From: Teratosphaeria epicoccoides
Taxonomy: Eukaryota; Ascomycota; Dothideomycetes; Mycosphaerellales; Teratosphaeriaceae
NCBI GenBank assembly: GCA_021401465.1
Contig: JADDMT010000124.1
Coordinates: 1 to 64,000, forward strand
Direction: 5' to 3'
DNA: 64,000 nucleotides
Below, piece after piece: positions 11,446 to 24,193 of the stretch; position 1 is the first letter of the stretch, and each line of letters opens with the position of its first letter. The position numbers and the translations under genes are program-made. The notes under the pieces are model-generated. The model had not been told where the DNA came from. It did not search any database and saw only the letters and a list, made by a program, of their open reading frames with translations.

Positions 11446-12066
11446 ATGTCTTCTCTTTCTATATTACTGCCTTGTGTCATTCTAGACACTAACGCCCCTT
11501 TAATGCAGAAACGTAAACGCCACGCAAATCGAATCTATCGTTAGGGCTAGGATAGCATAAAGTCCTGTACTTAGTGTTAAGAGTTAAAGCTCGTTTGTCG
11601 AGTATACATTTCCTTAGGGAAATGTTCGCAATGTTACTTTAGTAACTGTCGAAGTTACGACGCGAAGGTAACAGAGGTCGAATAGAAGAAGTTAGGTAAT
11701 TAACAGAAAAGACTAATTGCTAATCTCGATCATGCGAAGGTAGCCCTAGCTAAGGCTTTGTAGAAGATAATAGAGGCGCATGTAAAGGAGATGCGTCTTT
11801 AGAAACAGTTAGACGCGGTTAACCATGAAGTCAAGGATAGTCGCGCTCTTAAGGAGCGTAAGATTAGGGAAGACGAGGCTAAAGAGCAGGCTCTTTAGCA
11901 GGCTAGGTTTCTTCTTAACCTAGATCCCTCGACTAGTCTTGCTCTTAGTCCTACGACATAGAGCGTAATAGAAGGTTCCGCTAATGCATCATACTAGGGT
12001 TTCCTCGATAGCGTGGTAGCTAAGCCTCTTGATAGCGTCCCGCAGGAGCCTACTCGTAGCTTATGA
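11446..12066 (+). pseudogene. B2 opposite-strand ORF (Cys cluster plus coiled coil), RIP-damaged
   Basis: An ATG-to-TGA frame of 621 nt (207 codons) on the strand opposite to B2 pol. Internal stops are TAG/TAA. Around residues 60-68 it encodes KCSQCYFSNC, a C-x2-C-x4-C cluster with further possible Cys codons changed to Tyr. Then follows a long Lys/Glu/Ala/Leu-rich coiled-coil-like stretch (RLIANLDHAKVALAKAL, ALKERKIREDEAKEQAL) and a Ser/Thr-rich tail. The terminating TGA (12064-12066) directly abuts the minus-strand pol stop (12061-12063), so the two genes are exactly tail to tail. No family assigned; no clear TATA box seen between it and the LTR. Confidence 0.6.
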
Positions 12067-12167
12067 CCTTCTTCCTAGGTTTGTTTTCCGCTTAAAGCTC
12101 CGTACCTTCTGCTAACAGTTTCGTAGGTGTTTGAGGGGTTCCTAGGTATTTTCGGTACTCCTGTATC
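12061..12167 (-). pseudogene. B2 pol 3' end: second half of chromodomain
   Basis: Joins in frame across element C with 18955 onward. The two halves together read as a chromodomain core (EYLVK-EGY on the right side, then ENT-EPL on the left, the gaps being TAG at conserved Trp codons). The frame closes with TAA at 12061-12063. Confidence 0.8.
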
Positions 12168-12373
12168 TGATACTAGACGGCCAAGCTATAGGCTCATTCG
12201 GTCGTGCTAAGGAGCCAAGCTACACGTGACGCATGTAGGCGCATCTTATGCGCTTCGCGGAAGAATTAAAGAAGGGTAGTAATTAGTTTTCAGACCTTAC
12301 CCTATTATTAGGAATAGAGGCTCTATACGCTACTACATACCTACGTATTAATTACTAGTCGCATACTATATTA
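12168..12373 (+). repeat. C-family LTR (5')
   Basis: 206 bp, preceded by target duplication GTATC; pairs with 18744-18949. Confidence 0.92.
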
Positions 12374-12659
12374 ATTCTAATTACTCTACCCTAGTTGCAG
12401 CCTATAGAGTACTAAAATTCCTGCTCCTAGCCAAGCAGGCTACACGCCTGCTCGTACCTAGCATTAACGTGACGGCTAGCTAGGAGAAGGAGAGGACGCC
12501 TATAGCGTTGTAGAGGAAACTAAAGACGAAGAGATAGCGCGCCTAGAGAAAGAGCAGGCAGAGCTAGCAAAAGCATAACGCCTATATGATCTGCGAGCCG
12601 ATGTAGTGCAGCGTAAACGCATGTAGGTAGCAGGCTTCTAGTAACTAGAAGTGGCCTCG

Positions 12660-15600
12660 ATGACTTCGACGTAATCAGCCGACTCGCTAGCTCTAACTAT
12701 GCGTAACTTAGGCGGCCTACGCCTCGAACTACCCCCTAAGTTCTTAGGGAAGACCTTGAAAGAAGCAAGGACGTTTATCTGTTACTTGGATAAGGTGTTC
12801 GCGTTGTTAGGTATAGCCTATAGCGGCTTGCATGCAAGGATCATATACGCGAGCATGTTAACTAAGGGAGACATAGCGGACGCCTAGCATAATAGGCATA
12901 AAGTAGCTGATTTGGCGCCAGAGTATACGTAGGAGATATTCTGCTAGGAGATAGTAGACGTAGTCGAGGATCCTGCTAATCGCGGGCTAACTGTAGCCTA
13001 GTAGTACGAGACTACTAAGCAAGGCGAGAAGCAAAGTACTTCCTTATTTACAGCGTATTTAGCTACGCTAGAAGAGCAGATAGAACTATACACCTCTGCG
13101 TAGCGTAGGCAGCACCTACTCGTGAAGCTACGAGATACCTTTAGCGAGGCTATTACAGTGTACTATTAGGCACCTAAGACTAGGGATGAATTAATCTCCC
13201 TAGTAACTCGGATTAAGTAGTTAGGAGCAAGAGGCTCGCGTGCTCTACACAAACACACTACTAGTAAGCATCAAAACTAATAGGACCTGAAGAAGCCTAA
13301 CAGGGGTGACGGTAAGAAGCCCGGTAGAGACTCTTAAAGGTTAGTGCTACCTATTTAGAGTAGTAGCGGAGTAGCCGACAAGAATGACAACTGCTATAAC
13401 TGTAGTAAACCCGGCTATTAGGCGCGGGACTGTCGTGCACTAAAGAGGGAGGCGACAGCCTCTACCTGCAAGGTAGAAACAGTGTAGCTAGCTAAGGCTT
13501 GACGCTATGTCTAAGCCTGCCTACCGCATAAGAGGATAGTAGCAGTACATCAGGGAAGGGCTAGTTACTAGTCAAGGAGCCTTTCTATAGCCTCGACTAG
13601 AAGCGAAGATGCTTCAGGACTAGAAGTAGCCCTAGTGCCTGCGAAGCGCCTAAATGGCGCTGTTGTTGTCGCAGAAGGGGACGAAGTTAAGACAGACATG
13701 TTACTTGATAACTACGTAGACATTAACGTCGTGTCTTAAGCTTACGCCTTATAGCATAGGCTTAAGCGAGTCGTAAGCGTGCCTCTTCCTGCTATGGATT
13801 CATTCTAGGAGAAGAGAGGCCATTGTTATGGCGCGTATCGGCTAAAGATCTAGCTAGCAGACAGTACGGGATACGAGAAGCATATGTAGAGCATATTCTA
13901 CGCCTTAGATATGCCTAGAGCGCTAGTCTTGCTAGGGCGGCCCTAGAGGCGCTAGCAGGCTATCATTATGCATAGTAACATAGATAAGTAGCGTTATAGC
14001 AGCGTACTCTCTGCGGTACGCGTGCTTGACGCCAGGCGTTTCTATCGGTTATTAAAAACTAAATCCTAGGTGTTCGTAGTTACTACTAGTAAAACAGCAG
14101 GACTAGAACCTCTTCCTGATAAGGTCAAGGACTTTGCTAACATGTTTACTAACAAAAAGGACGTGACTAAGCTTAGGTGCGTTAACGGCGTAGAGTATGC
14201 TATCATGTTACAAGATAGCAAGAAGCCGCCTTTTCGCCCTCTATATAATCTGTTAGGAGCAGAGCTAAAACTACTTTAGGAATATCTCGATCAGGCCCTC
14301 TAGAATAGTTAGATCTAGCGCAGCACTAGCGAGGCAGGTACTCCTATCCTGTTTGTACTAAAGAAGGATAGGACTATGCGACTATGTGTAGATTACTATA
14401 GGCTAAACGAGATTTCAGTCAAGGATCGATGCCCCTTGCTGCTTATCGATAAGACTCTTACGCGCCTCGGGCGTGTAGCATAGTTCTCTAAGTTAGACTT
14501 AAAGGACGCCTACTATAGGATCCCGACCTAGGAAGATAACCGCTAGAAGACTACGTTTCGCACGCGCTATAGTTACTTCGAGTATCTAGTAATGCCTTTT
14601 AGGTTAACTAATGCTCTAGCAACCTTTTAAGCGTACATTAATCGAGCCCTTGCTGGCCTCGTAGATGTTTGTTACGTAGTATATTTAGACGATGTCCTGA
14701 TCTATAGCGACTCACGCGAGGAACATACTTAGTACCTACGCCTAGTATTAGAACGGCTGCGAAAATACGCTCTATACGCTAGCTAAAAGAAGTGCGAGTT
14801 CTATACTTACTAGCTAGAGTTCCTAGGCTTCGTCATTAACAGCTTAGGTGTGTTAATAGATAAGAGCAAGCTTAGCGTAGTGAAGGAGTAGCCTGTACCT
14901 AAGACTCTAAAGGAAGTTTAGAGCTTTCTTAGCTTCGCTAACTTCTACTAGAGGTTCATTAAGAACTATTCCAAAATAGCCGCGCCGCTTACTGCCATAG
15001 CCAAGGGAAAGGGTTGCCTATTCCTATAGGGAGAGGCTAAAGAGGCTGCTTTCCGCATGCTTATAGCAGCCTTTACTAGTACTCTAATCCTCTAGCATTA
15101 TAATCCCGAACTTCTAATCAAGATAGAAACAGACGCCTCTAGATTCGCCTTAGGCGGCATTCTCTCCTAGCTTGTCGCGGGCGAAGGTACTACTCGCTAG
15201 CACCCTATCGCATTCTACTCTTAGAAGTTTACCCTTACGGAGCGGAACTACAAGACCTATAACTAAGAGCTGTTAGCAATTATGGAATGCTTTAAGACGT
15301 AGCGCTACTATCTTAAAGGCGCGCCGCAGACTATTCGCGTGCTCTCTAACTACAATAACCTTTATGGATTCATAGGCTTGAAACAGCTAAACGGCCGCCA
15401 AGCTTAGTAGGCCATGTATTTGTCGAGGTTCGATTTTGCTATTAAGCATAATAAGGGAACTAACAACCTAGCCGATAGGCCTTCTTATCGCGCGGACTAC
15501 GCACTAACTACGTAGGCGGCAAACACGCTCCTCCTAACCCTAAGAAATAAACTGTCGTTCTAGGGCTAGGAGGGAGAACAAGCTAATAACCCGATTGTTA

Positions 15601-17189
15601 ATCGCATCTAGGCTACCTACGTATAGCGGGCGAAGAGCATAGAGCTCCTACTCCGACCTAGGGAGTACTAACCTATAGCAACCCTACTAGCCTTCATTTG
15701 CAAGGTAGTAACCTAGGAAGAGTCTCTAGTAAAGGACATGTCAGAGAATGTAGAGACCCTACTTCGCAAGCTACAATTAGCCTTAGAGCAACCTGAAAGC
15801 ACTAGCGAGGACTAGGAGTGCAAGTATAGCGTCTAGTATAAAAGCGATCGTATTTAGGTCCTAAATGATGAAGCATTAAAGGCGTAACTACTACGCTTGT
15901 ACTATAACAACCTGTTAGCTAGGCACTTCGGGAGAGACTATACCCTCGCCTTGTTGTCGCGAAAGTACTAGTAGCTAGATATTACAAAGGAGGTTAACGA
16001 ATATGTCCGAACCTACTACACGTACTAGATAATAAAGAGCAAGCGCTATCGCGGATATAGCGAGGCGCATGCCTTGCCCCTACCTAATAGGCTGTAGTAA
16101 GAGATTACTATAGACTTTATCATGGATCTGCCCCTAAGCAAGCTCTTTAGGTGTATGTATGATACTATCCTAGTGATTGTTAATAGGTTCTCTAAGATAG
16201 TAATCTTTGTCCTAACTAATAAGACAGGTACTAGCGTAGAACTAGCGAACCTTATAGTACGCAAAGTTGTACGTCATTTTAGCATGCTAGAAGGAGTACT
16301 CTCAGATCGTGGTAGTGTCTTTACTAGCTAGTACTAGAGTAACTTTGCATGCAAAGCATAGCTAAAGTATAAGCTTAGTATAGCTTTTTATCCGCAAACT
16401 AACAGCTAGACTAAGTAGGCAAACTAGACTCTAGAACAATACCTCTGTTGTTACTATAATAAGGAACAAAATGACTAGGCCGAGTTGTTACTACAAGCTA
16501 AATATGCGAGCAATGCATACGACAATACTACTACTAGCATGTCGCCTTTCTAGGTAGTATTAGGATTCTAGCCTTCCCTGACATTAGCGCCTTAGGATAA
16601 GTCTGCTAAAGGAAGGGTACTAGCTACTATAGAGCGCGCGCATTAGTTACGCGACATAACTAAAAGGCTTAAAGAAAATTAGCGACAAATAGTAAACTAG
16701 TAGGCAGAGTACTATGACGCGCGGCATAAGCGCTAAGCTTACTCTGTAGGAGATATAGTGCTGTTGTCGACTAAGAATTTGCGACTGCTAGTGCTAAAGA
16801 AGAAGATAGCAGCCCGATTTGTCAGACTATTCCGCGTGCTAGACGTAATAGGCAATTAGGCTTATTGCCTAGTACTGCCTTCCTAGTACTAGATCTACAA
16901 TGTTTTCTATGTCTCGCTACTTGAGCCTTAGAAGGGCCAAGCGGGCAAAGAGCCTGCCTACCCTATGCCTCTCGCCAAAGAGGGTAGCGAGTATAAGGTT
17001 AAGGCTATTAGGGGTACAAGGGTACATGGCGGTATACGCTAATACCTAGTATAGTAGAAGGATTAGCTAGAGGACTATAACATCTAGGTTGATGAAGCTA
17101 ACTACGAGGGCGCGAAGGACCTAATCGAAGCATACCTAGTGTAGGAGAGAGGCAAGAAGAGATCAGGTAGAGGACAAAGGAAAAAGTAA
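12660..17189 (+). pseudogene. C gag-pol polyprotein, RIP-damaged
   Basis: One frame carries all domains to the TAA at 17187-17189. Gag has PPKFLGKTLKEARTFICYLD near 12731-12790 and a CCHC knuckle at 13392-13433 (CYNCSKPGY, His changed to Tyr). A protease-like DMLLDNYVDINVVS lies near 13700. RT is about 14340-14960 with YVVYLDDVLIYS at 14673-14708. RNase H is about 15.1-15.5 kb. Integrase runs about 15.9-16.6 kb (HFGRDYT zinc-binding start, DFIMDLPLSK core, LSDRGSVFTS). The chromodomain is about 17.03-17.13 kb (YLV--KD-LEDYNI-VDEANY). The start at 12660 is the first ATG in frame that I trust; an acidic coiled-coil segment upstream (12500-12590) is open in the same frame, so gag probably begins earlier. 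Confidence 0.85.
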
Positions 17190-17303
17190 GCCTAGAGGGA
17201 AATAGCATTATAGGCTACCTATATTTTGGCCCTAGGCGGGGCGCGAAAGCTAAGCATGCTTATAGCTAGAGCTGCCTACCCCCTAAGAGTGCCTGAATTA
17301 AGG

Positions 17304-18382
17304 CTACTTATTATCCTCTACTACTATCTCCGCATCATCCCCTACTACTATGTCTGCATCCTCCTCTACCTCTACATCTTCATTACTGTCAGGGCGACGA
17401 CCTAGGAGGTCTATAAGGCCCTTACGCTCCTAGCAAGGGGTTAGTAGACAATGATAGGATAGGGAGTATTCGCGGGATATGCTTACCTCTATCTTGTCAT
17501 TAAGGCGGGCCTAGAGCCTACTCATAGCGGCGTTAGCGCGAGTAAGATCCGCGCGGGGCACGCGGGCATCTAGAAACTATTAGCAGGTTAGCATGCGACG
17601 AGCAAACGACAGGCTAGGGGACTTATAGCGCGGCTAAGCTCGAAGAGGCCTACTAAGGCCTACGTGTTCTGCTTAGTAGCAGCGACAGCCTAGCTGCTGC
17701 TGCCCGCTAGCGCGGCGCTAGTAGTACGCTTTGCCTTAGCCGTAATAGCAGGGAAGCGCTTAGGCACGGAGTTGCGGTTACGCTATAGCCTCTACAGACA
17801 GTTAGTACCTAAAACCTATGCCTAAGGTATACGACAAGCAGGCGGAAAACATACCTTAAGTAGCGGGCGCTAGTTCGCGGCAGCGTCTAGGTAGGCTCGC
17901 CAGGCTACAGCGTAATCCTCGCTAGTAGTGTTAGGATCGCGCCTAACACGCTTGGCCTTAGCGTAGGCGCGGAGCATAACATTATATTTAGCCGCTATAG
18001 CCTAGTTTATAGGGATGTACACATAGTTGCTCTTACTATAGCGGCAAGCATAGTTAGTAGTTACAATAAGCAGGAAAAGTGTAAGCCTTAGGCAGACAAA
18101 GAGGCATACTACTTGTAATGCTTCTGCTGTCTTAACTTAAAGCACGTAGTATATAGCCTGTACTCTAAAATCAAGTTAATAGCGCCCTACGTATGTTTAA
18201 AGCAAGCGACACGTACTAGAAAGGCCGATGTACTACGCGTAGCGCTCGTAGTTGTCTATAAGTAGCTCCTTACTATGACCGTAGCGGGAGGAGGGCGTGA
18301 ACTAAGCAGGCTAGGCGCCTGTTAACCTCGTAGGAGTAGCTAGCGTAGCGCTAGTAGCGATCTTAGAACCTTTAGGAGGCAT
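17304..18382 (-). pseudogene. C opposite-strand ORF with intron, RIP-damaged
   Basis: On the strand opposite to gag-pol an ATG (MPPKGSKIATSATLATPTR) opens a frame that stays free of non-RIP stops to about 17.65 kb and contains AYAKAKRVRRDPNTTSEDYA. Between about 17.66 and 17.58 kb coding seems to move to another frame (PSLSFARRMLTC, then ADLTRANAAMSRL), by an indel or a second intron that I could not place. An intron at 17430-17486 (57 bp, GTAAGC..CTACTAAC..TAG) joins NDKIE to ERKGLIDLLGRRPDS, and the protein ends in an acidic tail (NEDVEVEEDADIVVGDDAE) with a stop at 17304. It ends about 114 bp from the convergent pol stop. TATAAAA lies 55 bp upstream of the ATG. Function unknown. Confidence 0.5.
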
Positions 18383-18436
18383 GTTAAAAGGTTGATGTGA
18401 TAAAGAAAGTTAGGATTACCGCATGCGAATAGCGGA

Positions 18437-18443
18437 TTTTATA
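18437..18443 (-). promoter_or_regulatory. TATA box of the C opposite-strand ORF
   Basis: TATAAAA on the minus strand within CGGGTATAAAATCC, 55 bp upstream of the ATG at 18382. The local context resembles the GGGTATAAAAACC box of A elements. Confidence 0.5.
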
Positions 18444-18743
18444 CCCGCGCGCTGTTTACGCTACAGAAGCCTCCTTAGCTATAAACTCCCTGTTACTACA
18501 GGCAACTAGCGCTAGAACTAATTAGAACTGACGAGCGTGTTCGCGGCACGCTCTACGTAGCAACAAAGAGTCATGTCGCCTAAGTCATGACTCTAGCACA
18601 ATTCACAACCTGCCTCTACAAGGAAGGGGGTTTAGAAGAGGGCTACCTGCTTACGGAGTAAACCATAGGGGACCTGATCTTGCTTAGCGCAGGAAGGGAG
18701 CTCTCCGAGTGTCAAGACGACCCTCATAGGAGAAGGGGGCAAA

Positions 18744-18949
18744 TGATACTAGACGGCTAAGCTATAGGCTTATTCGGTCGTGCTAAGGAGCTAAGCCGCA
18801 CGTGACGCACGTAGGCGCATCTTATGCGCTTCGCGGAAGAATTAAAGAAGGGCAGTAATTAGTTTTTAGACCTTACCCTATTATTAGGAATAGAGGCTCT
18901 ATACGCTACTACATACCTACGTATTAATTACTAGTCGCATACTATATTA
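18744..18949 (+). repeat. C-family LTR (3')
   Basis: 206 bp, followed by target duplication GTATC (18950-18954). Confidence 0.92.
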
Positions 18950-18954
18950 GTATC

Positions 18955-21900
18955 CTTCCTATTTTACTAGGTACTCTTGCTGTCTGTCTACCTAGCGAGT
19001 GTCGACGATCTTCTCGACAGTGTACTCTAGTTCTTCTACTTTAGGGTCAAGTAGTAAGGGTTCTGTTTACAGTGTAGCGTCTAGCGCTACTTGTTCTAGC
19101 AGAGAGACATAGAACACAGGGTGTATTCTCATCTGCTCGGGTAGCTGTAACTCAAAATTGACTAGTCCTTTCTAAGCCTTAATCTAGAATAGTCCTAGTT
19201 TTACAGCGTCTAGTTTTTTACTCGGCTTGTCTGATTTAATGTAATAGCAGAGGAGATATACCTTGTCCCCCTCCTTTAGAATTAGTCCCTTAATTCTCTT
19301 ATAATTCGCGTACTGTGCCATGTTCTACTAATAGAACTACAGGTTAAGTCGTGCTTCTGTTTGCAGTCGGCGTAGGTGTTCTACTCGCCTAAGTGCTACT
19401 AGGTTTAGATTACTAGTTAAGACGTCTAGAACGTCTTCTATAGCTAATCCGTACGCTATCTGAAATGGCGAGAGTCCTATCGACTCTGCTAGCGTACTAT
19501 TATACGCGAGTTATGCTATTAGTAACAACTCTACCAAGTTGTTCTAGTCCCTATTCATATAGGATCGAAGGTACTATTCTAACGTCTAATTTAGACGTTC
19601 TGTCTGTCTATCTGTCTAAGGGTAGAAGGAAGTACTTAGTCGATGTTTGACCTAGAATTGTCTTATTAGGGCCTTCTAGAAGTTAGAGGTAAACACGGAT
19701 CCTAGGTCTGTTACTAGGTCTCGTAGCATACTATGTAATGCTACTACCTATTTAATGAAGACATGCGCGATATCTTCGGTCTTAAAGTCTTCGTAGTATA
19801 GGATAAACTTCCTAAACTTAGTAAATTAGTTAACTACTACCATAATTCTATCGAAGAACTCATTCGTAGCGGGTTCTCTTAACTAGGGTAGTTTAACGAT
19901 GAAGTCTATAGCGAGCAATTCCTATAGCCGTTAGGGTACCTTTAGCAGTCGTAGTAGCCTATACAGTTTATAACAGTCATGCTTACTCTGTTAGCAAGTT
20001 ACACATTAACAGACATAGTCCTTAATGGCTCTGCCTATCCTAGGGAAGTAATATTCTTGTCGAAGAATTTGCTTCATTTTAGACACTCCTAGGTGTCCTA
20101 CCTAAGGTACGTCATGTTAGAGGCGTAGTAGCTCTAAACGTAAGGATGTTAGCATGTATACTAACCCTTAGAAGAGAAGCACTCTGTCTTTATCTTCCTA
20201 GTCCTCCTGTCTATCTATGTTGTTGCAGACAGCAAGTGTAGTTAGGTCGTAGACTAGTGCGTTCTTTAGGTCATCCTAGAATTCGCTAGTCTATGTGATA
20301 GCTATAGCCGCGAGTTAGTTAACTCCGAGCATGCTATCGCTATTTTCCTAGAGAACAGCATGTTTCTCCTGTTTCACGCCCTTCATGTAGTCAGTCTAGC
20401 GACTAAGTGCATTAGCGCGTGCGTTCTTAGATCCCTTGCGATAGACAATCTTATAGTTAAAGCTAGAGAGTTCCTCACTCTATTAGACTTGTCGTCAGTT
20501 TAACTCCTTCGTCATAGTTAAGTATTACAAGTTCTCATAGTCAGTGTAGACCGTAACCTAGTGCTTAGAACCTTCTAAGTAGACTCGCCACGCCTTGTAG
20601 GCGTCTACTATAGCTAGAAGTTCTTTGTTGTAGACGTCGTAACGAAGTTTAGGTCTAGACAGCTTCCTCGAGTAATAGGCGACTAGCTGTAGTCGTCTAC
20701 TTAGTCCTAGTTAACTTAAGCATGCCCTAAGTACTATGTTAGAGGCATCTGTTTCGACTATAATAGGCTCCCTAGGGTCGAATACAAGTAAGATTAGCTG
20801 ATCTGTGAATTATTGCTTAAGTTCCTCGAAGGCATTCTGTTAGGCGTCGTCCTATACAAATGGTGTATCCTTCATAGTAAGGGTTGTAAGTAGTACTGTA
20901 ATCCTCGAATAGTTCGCGATAAACCTTCGGTAGAAGTTAGCAAACCTAAGGAAGGACTATACTTCCTTAACATTAGTTAGCGTAGGCTACTCTTTTACGA
21001 CTTTGACCTTCTTAGTGTCTATCTTGATTCTGTTCTAGGCTATTACGTAGCCGAGGAATTAGACTTCTTGCTTATGAAACTCGCTCTTCTAAGGCTTAAC
21101 CTTTAGCCTGTAACCCTAGAGTTTCTAAAGTACCTTGCGTATATAAGTCCTATGTTCCTCGATTATTCGTGAGTAGACAAGGATGTCATCTAAGTATACA
21201 ACCACAAAGATGTCAAGATACTCTCGTAGCACATTGTTGATAAATGCCTGCTATGTAGCTAGGGCGTTTGTTAACCTAAATAGCATGACTATATACTCGT
21301 AGTGTCTGAACCTAGTTCGGAACGTAGTCTTCTATTCTCCGCCTTCCTTAATTCAAATTCGGTTATACGCTCCTAGTATGTCGAACTTCGAGAACTATAC
21401 TACTCCTTGTAGGCAATCCTGTAACTCTAAGAGCAAAGGAAGCGGATAACTATTCTTTATTGTGATGTTGTTTAATCTACGATAATCTACGTAAAGTCGC
21501 TAGTTGTCTTCCCCCTTAGGGACAAACAGGATTAGATACCCTGCTAGTAACTACGACTTGCGGATAAAGCCCTTCCGTAGGTTGTCTTCTAGGTATTTCT
21601 AGAGAATCTCTAGCTTTGCCGCTAACAATAGGTGAACTAGTTACTTTGTTAGCATCCTGCCTAGGAGTAAGCGTATCCTGTAGTCCTACTCCTAGTGTTC
21701 TAGCAGAGCCTCTTAGTCGGGTTCTTCCTCGAAAAGGGTAGCAAATTCCTTATATTCATTAGGAACCGTGAACTCGACTTCGACTTCAGATTACGTTGCT
21801 TTAACCTATAGGACATGCACTTCCTGTTCTAGATCCTTGATAGCGGCGACTATCTTGCTTCAAGTCATAGCACATATTTGCATCTTGCCTAGTACGTTAT

Positions 21901-24190
21901 GCACTACAGGTAGAGGTATCGATCTTGAGAGTTCCGGGAACTAGGTCCTCTCGCTCTTCTAGTCGAGGTAGGGGTTAGCGTTTCTTAGCCATAGTAACCC
22001 TAGCACTACATCCGAGCTAGGCGACTCCGTGATGTTAAAGTAGATCATCTCTTAGTAGCGTCCTATCTGCAGAGGTATCATCTTAGTCTCCTTGTTAACT
22101 ATTCCTTAGTTGTACGTGACTAGCTTTCTATCGATCGCTTATAGCGAGAAAGCATTCCTCTTTACCTATAGCCTTATCCTAGCTGTCCTGGCGAACTTAG
22201 GCGTCATGAAGATTCTAGTGCATCCTGAATCTATTAAGGCCTAGGCTAGCGTCTCGTTAATGTGTACCTATACTCTGAGGTTGTCCGCGTATCTTGCGCT
22301 AACTACGGCACATCATTGTAGCCCTGTCTAGTCTGTCCGTAGGGCTAATTCTGGCGGACCTCGTTGTTTCCTAAATAACTGTCTTCTCGGACTAGTTTAG
22401 GGATCGTGCAGTCTCGGCTTACTCTTCTCTAAGCGTTACTACTATTTAGGCTAAGAGGTTGTACTCGCTCTTAGCCTCGTTGTTCCTGCGCGTTCCTTGC
22501 GTACTCCATTTTCAAATGGCTAACCTAGAGTCGTAGCACTCGTGGAACCTAGATACCTTTGTAGGTAAGGTAGCCTCCTTAGGGCGTAAACTCTACCCTA
22601 AACAGTACAATTTCTTGGACAATCTTCTGATGCGAGTAAGGATGAACTACTACTAGTAGTCTCCTTAGGTGTCGTTACATGCGGTTAGCTAGTTCGTCAT
22701 ACTTGAGCTAGTTGACATGTTGTACTCTATTAATCTATAGGCAAGCCTAAGCCTACTAGTTCTGTATGATTCGGATAATATCGAGTCTAATGTCATGCGG
22801 CGGCATGGCCTATCTCTCTATACTCTCGTCTTCCTCAGATTCAGGGATGACGGCCTTGACAAGCTCATAGTTGTCGTCCGAACCTTCTTCCTCTTCTAGC
22901 TCCTATTGCCTTAGGATTGTTGCACTAGAAGGTGTACCCCTTAGCGCGTAGATCGACTACGCCTTGTTACGGCTAGAGTACTATCTAGAACTATCTTTAT
23001 CACTCATGTGAATCCGACAATTGTCGTTACAGCACATAGTCTAAGTAAGTAAGGCATAGTCTAGTTCTTAAGTAGCGGCAGCCTTTTACTTAGGTGCCGA
23101 TGTTGTTACGCAAGCCTATGCTGTCCGTTATAGGTCCTGTCGCTGTTTCTTAGTAAAACACTTGCAGGCAAAGTGTCCTTTCTTTCCACAGTTGTAGCAC
23201 TCGAGGTTACTCTTGTCGAATGGCTTCTTCGGACCATTCTAGGCAGGAGAGCCCTTCTATGGCTTTCCTTAGGGTCCGCTCTTTAGGCGTCCCTTAGTCG
23301 CATCTACTCTATTAGTTAGAGACTGTAGTAATCGCTTTGCTATTTTGGTGCTAATCGTTAGACCTTATGGTTAGCCTGCGCTAGCCTGCAATTTACATGT
23401 TATCATTCCTACTGTCGTTCCTAGATGCGATTATCAATTTTAATCGCGAGATCGCTTATTTCCTTGAATGTCGTTAGCCAATCTCCTGAGGCAATTTCGT
23501 CTTTAACTGTCTCCTTTAGTCCCTAATAGAACTAAGCGGCTAAGGCATTGTCATTCTAGTCGACTTAGGCAGAGAGGGTCTAAAAGTCCGCATAGTACTT
23601 AATAGCAGAACCCTTCTGCTAGATTCCTAGGAGAGCTCTCTTAGCCTCCTGTTGTTTGTTGCTAAGCCTAAAGGCTTCGCGTAACGCCTTAAACAAGGAC
23701 TTGTCTAAGTTAAGAATCTCCTGAGTTGTTGTCTTCCTAGCTTTGACGCTACTAACGTGATCTAGATAATCTGTCAGATAAGGCTAGATGAACTCAAACG
23801 CTAGTCCTTTTAGGTAAGAGACAATGTACATCATTCGCTTATAATGTGTCGTAAACTATTCCGTATCCATGTTAAATGCTAACTAGCATTATAGGATAAA
23901 CATCTCGACTTAAGATCGTTGTCCTATAAACTCTGTAGGGCTTCCTATCTTGAAGCCGTTATTACTATGTCTATTCCTAGTAGTTAAACTTGCGACAGAT
24001 GCTAGAGCTATCTCGCTAAGGTGAATGGATTCGAGCTACTAAGTAATTTAAGGTGTAGCGGCAACTTGTTCTTGTAGTGTTAGTTGACTATTGTCGCTAG
24101 AGGTCGAGCTAACAGCTAAGTAACTACTTGACATAGGCGTATGTCAAGCGCTCGACGAGTCCCCTAATACTTCCCTAGGAGTAGTGCTCA
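18955..24190 (-). pseudogene. B2 gag-pol (main part), RIP-damaged
   Basis: Read right to left. Gag lies about 23.4-24.0 kb (GSPTEFIGQRS, YADF-TLSA-VDWNDNALAA). An intact CCHC knuckle is at 23164-23199 (CYNCGKKGHFAC). RT is about 20.9-21.7 kb with VVVYLDDILVYS near 21170-21215. RNase H is about 20.4-20.9 kb. Integrase ends near 19.46 kb with SPFQIAYGL. The first half of the chromodomain is at 18955-19050 (EYTVEKIVDTR, EYLVK). C interrupts the gene at 18954. The intact knuckle and lower stop density in places suggest RIP was uneven along the gene. I did not verify that gag and pol share one frame. Confidence 0.85.
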
Positions 24191-24193
24191 AAG

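Larger units (their letters stand above)
12168..18949 (+). mobile_element. C: complete C-family chromodomain Ty3/Gypsy element nested in B2
   Basis: Direct 206-bp LTRs at 12168-12373 and 18744-18949 (TGATACTAGACGG...ACTATATTA), flanked by the duplication GTATC at 12163-12167 and 18950-18954. I count 8 differences between the LTRs, all transitions and no indels, as RIP produces. Gag-pol is on the plus strand in one frame, followed by a convergent minus-strand ORF. Element length is 6,782 bp. It lies inside the chromodomain of B2. Confidence 0.93.
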
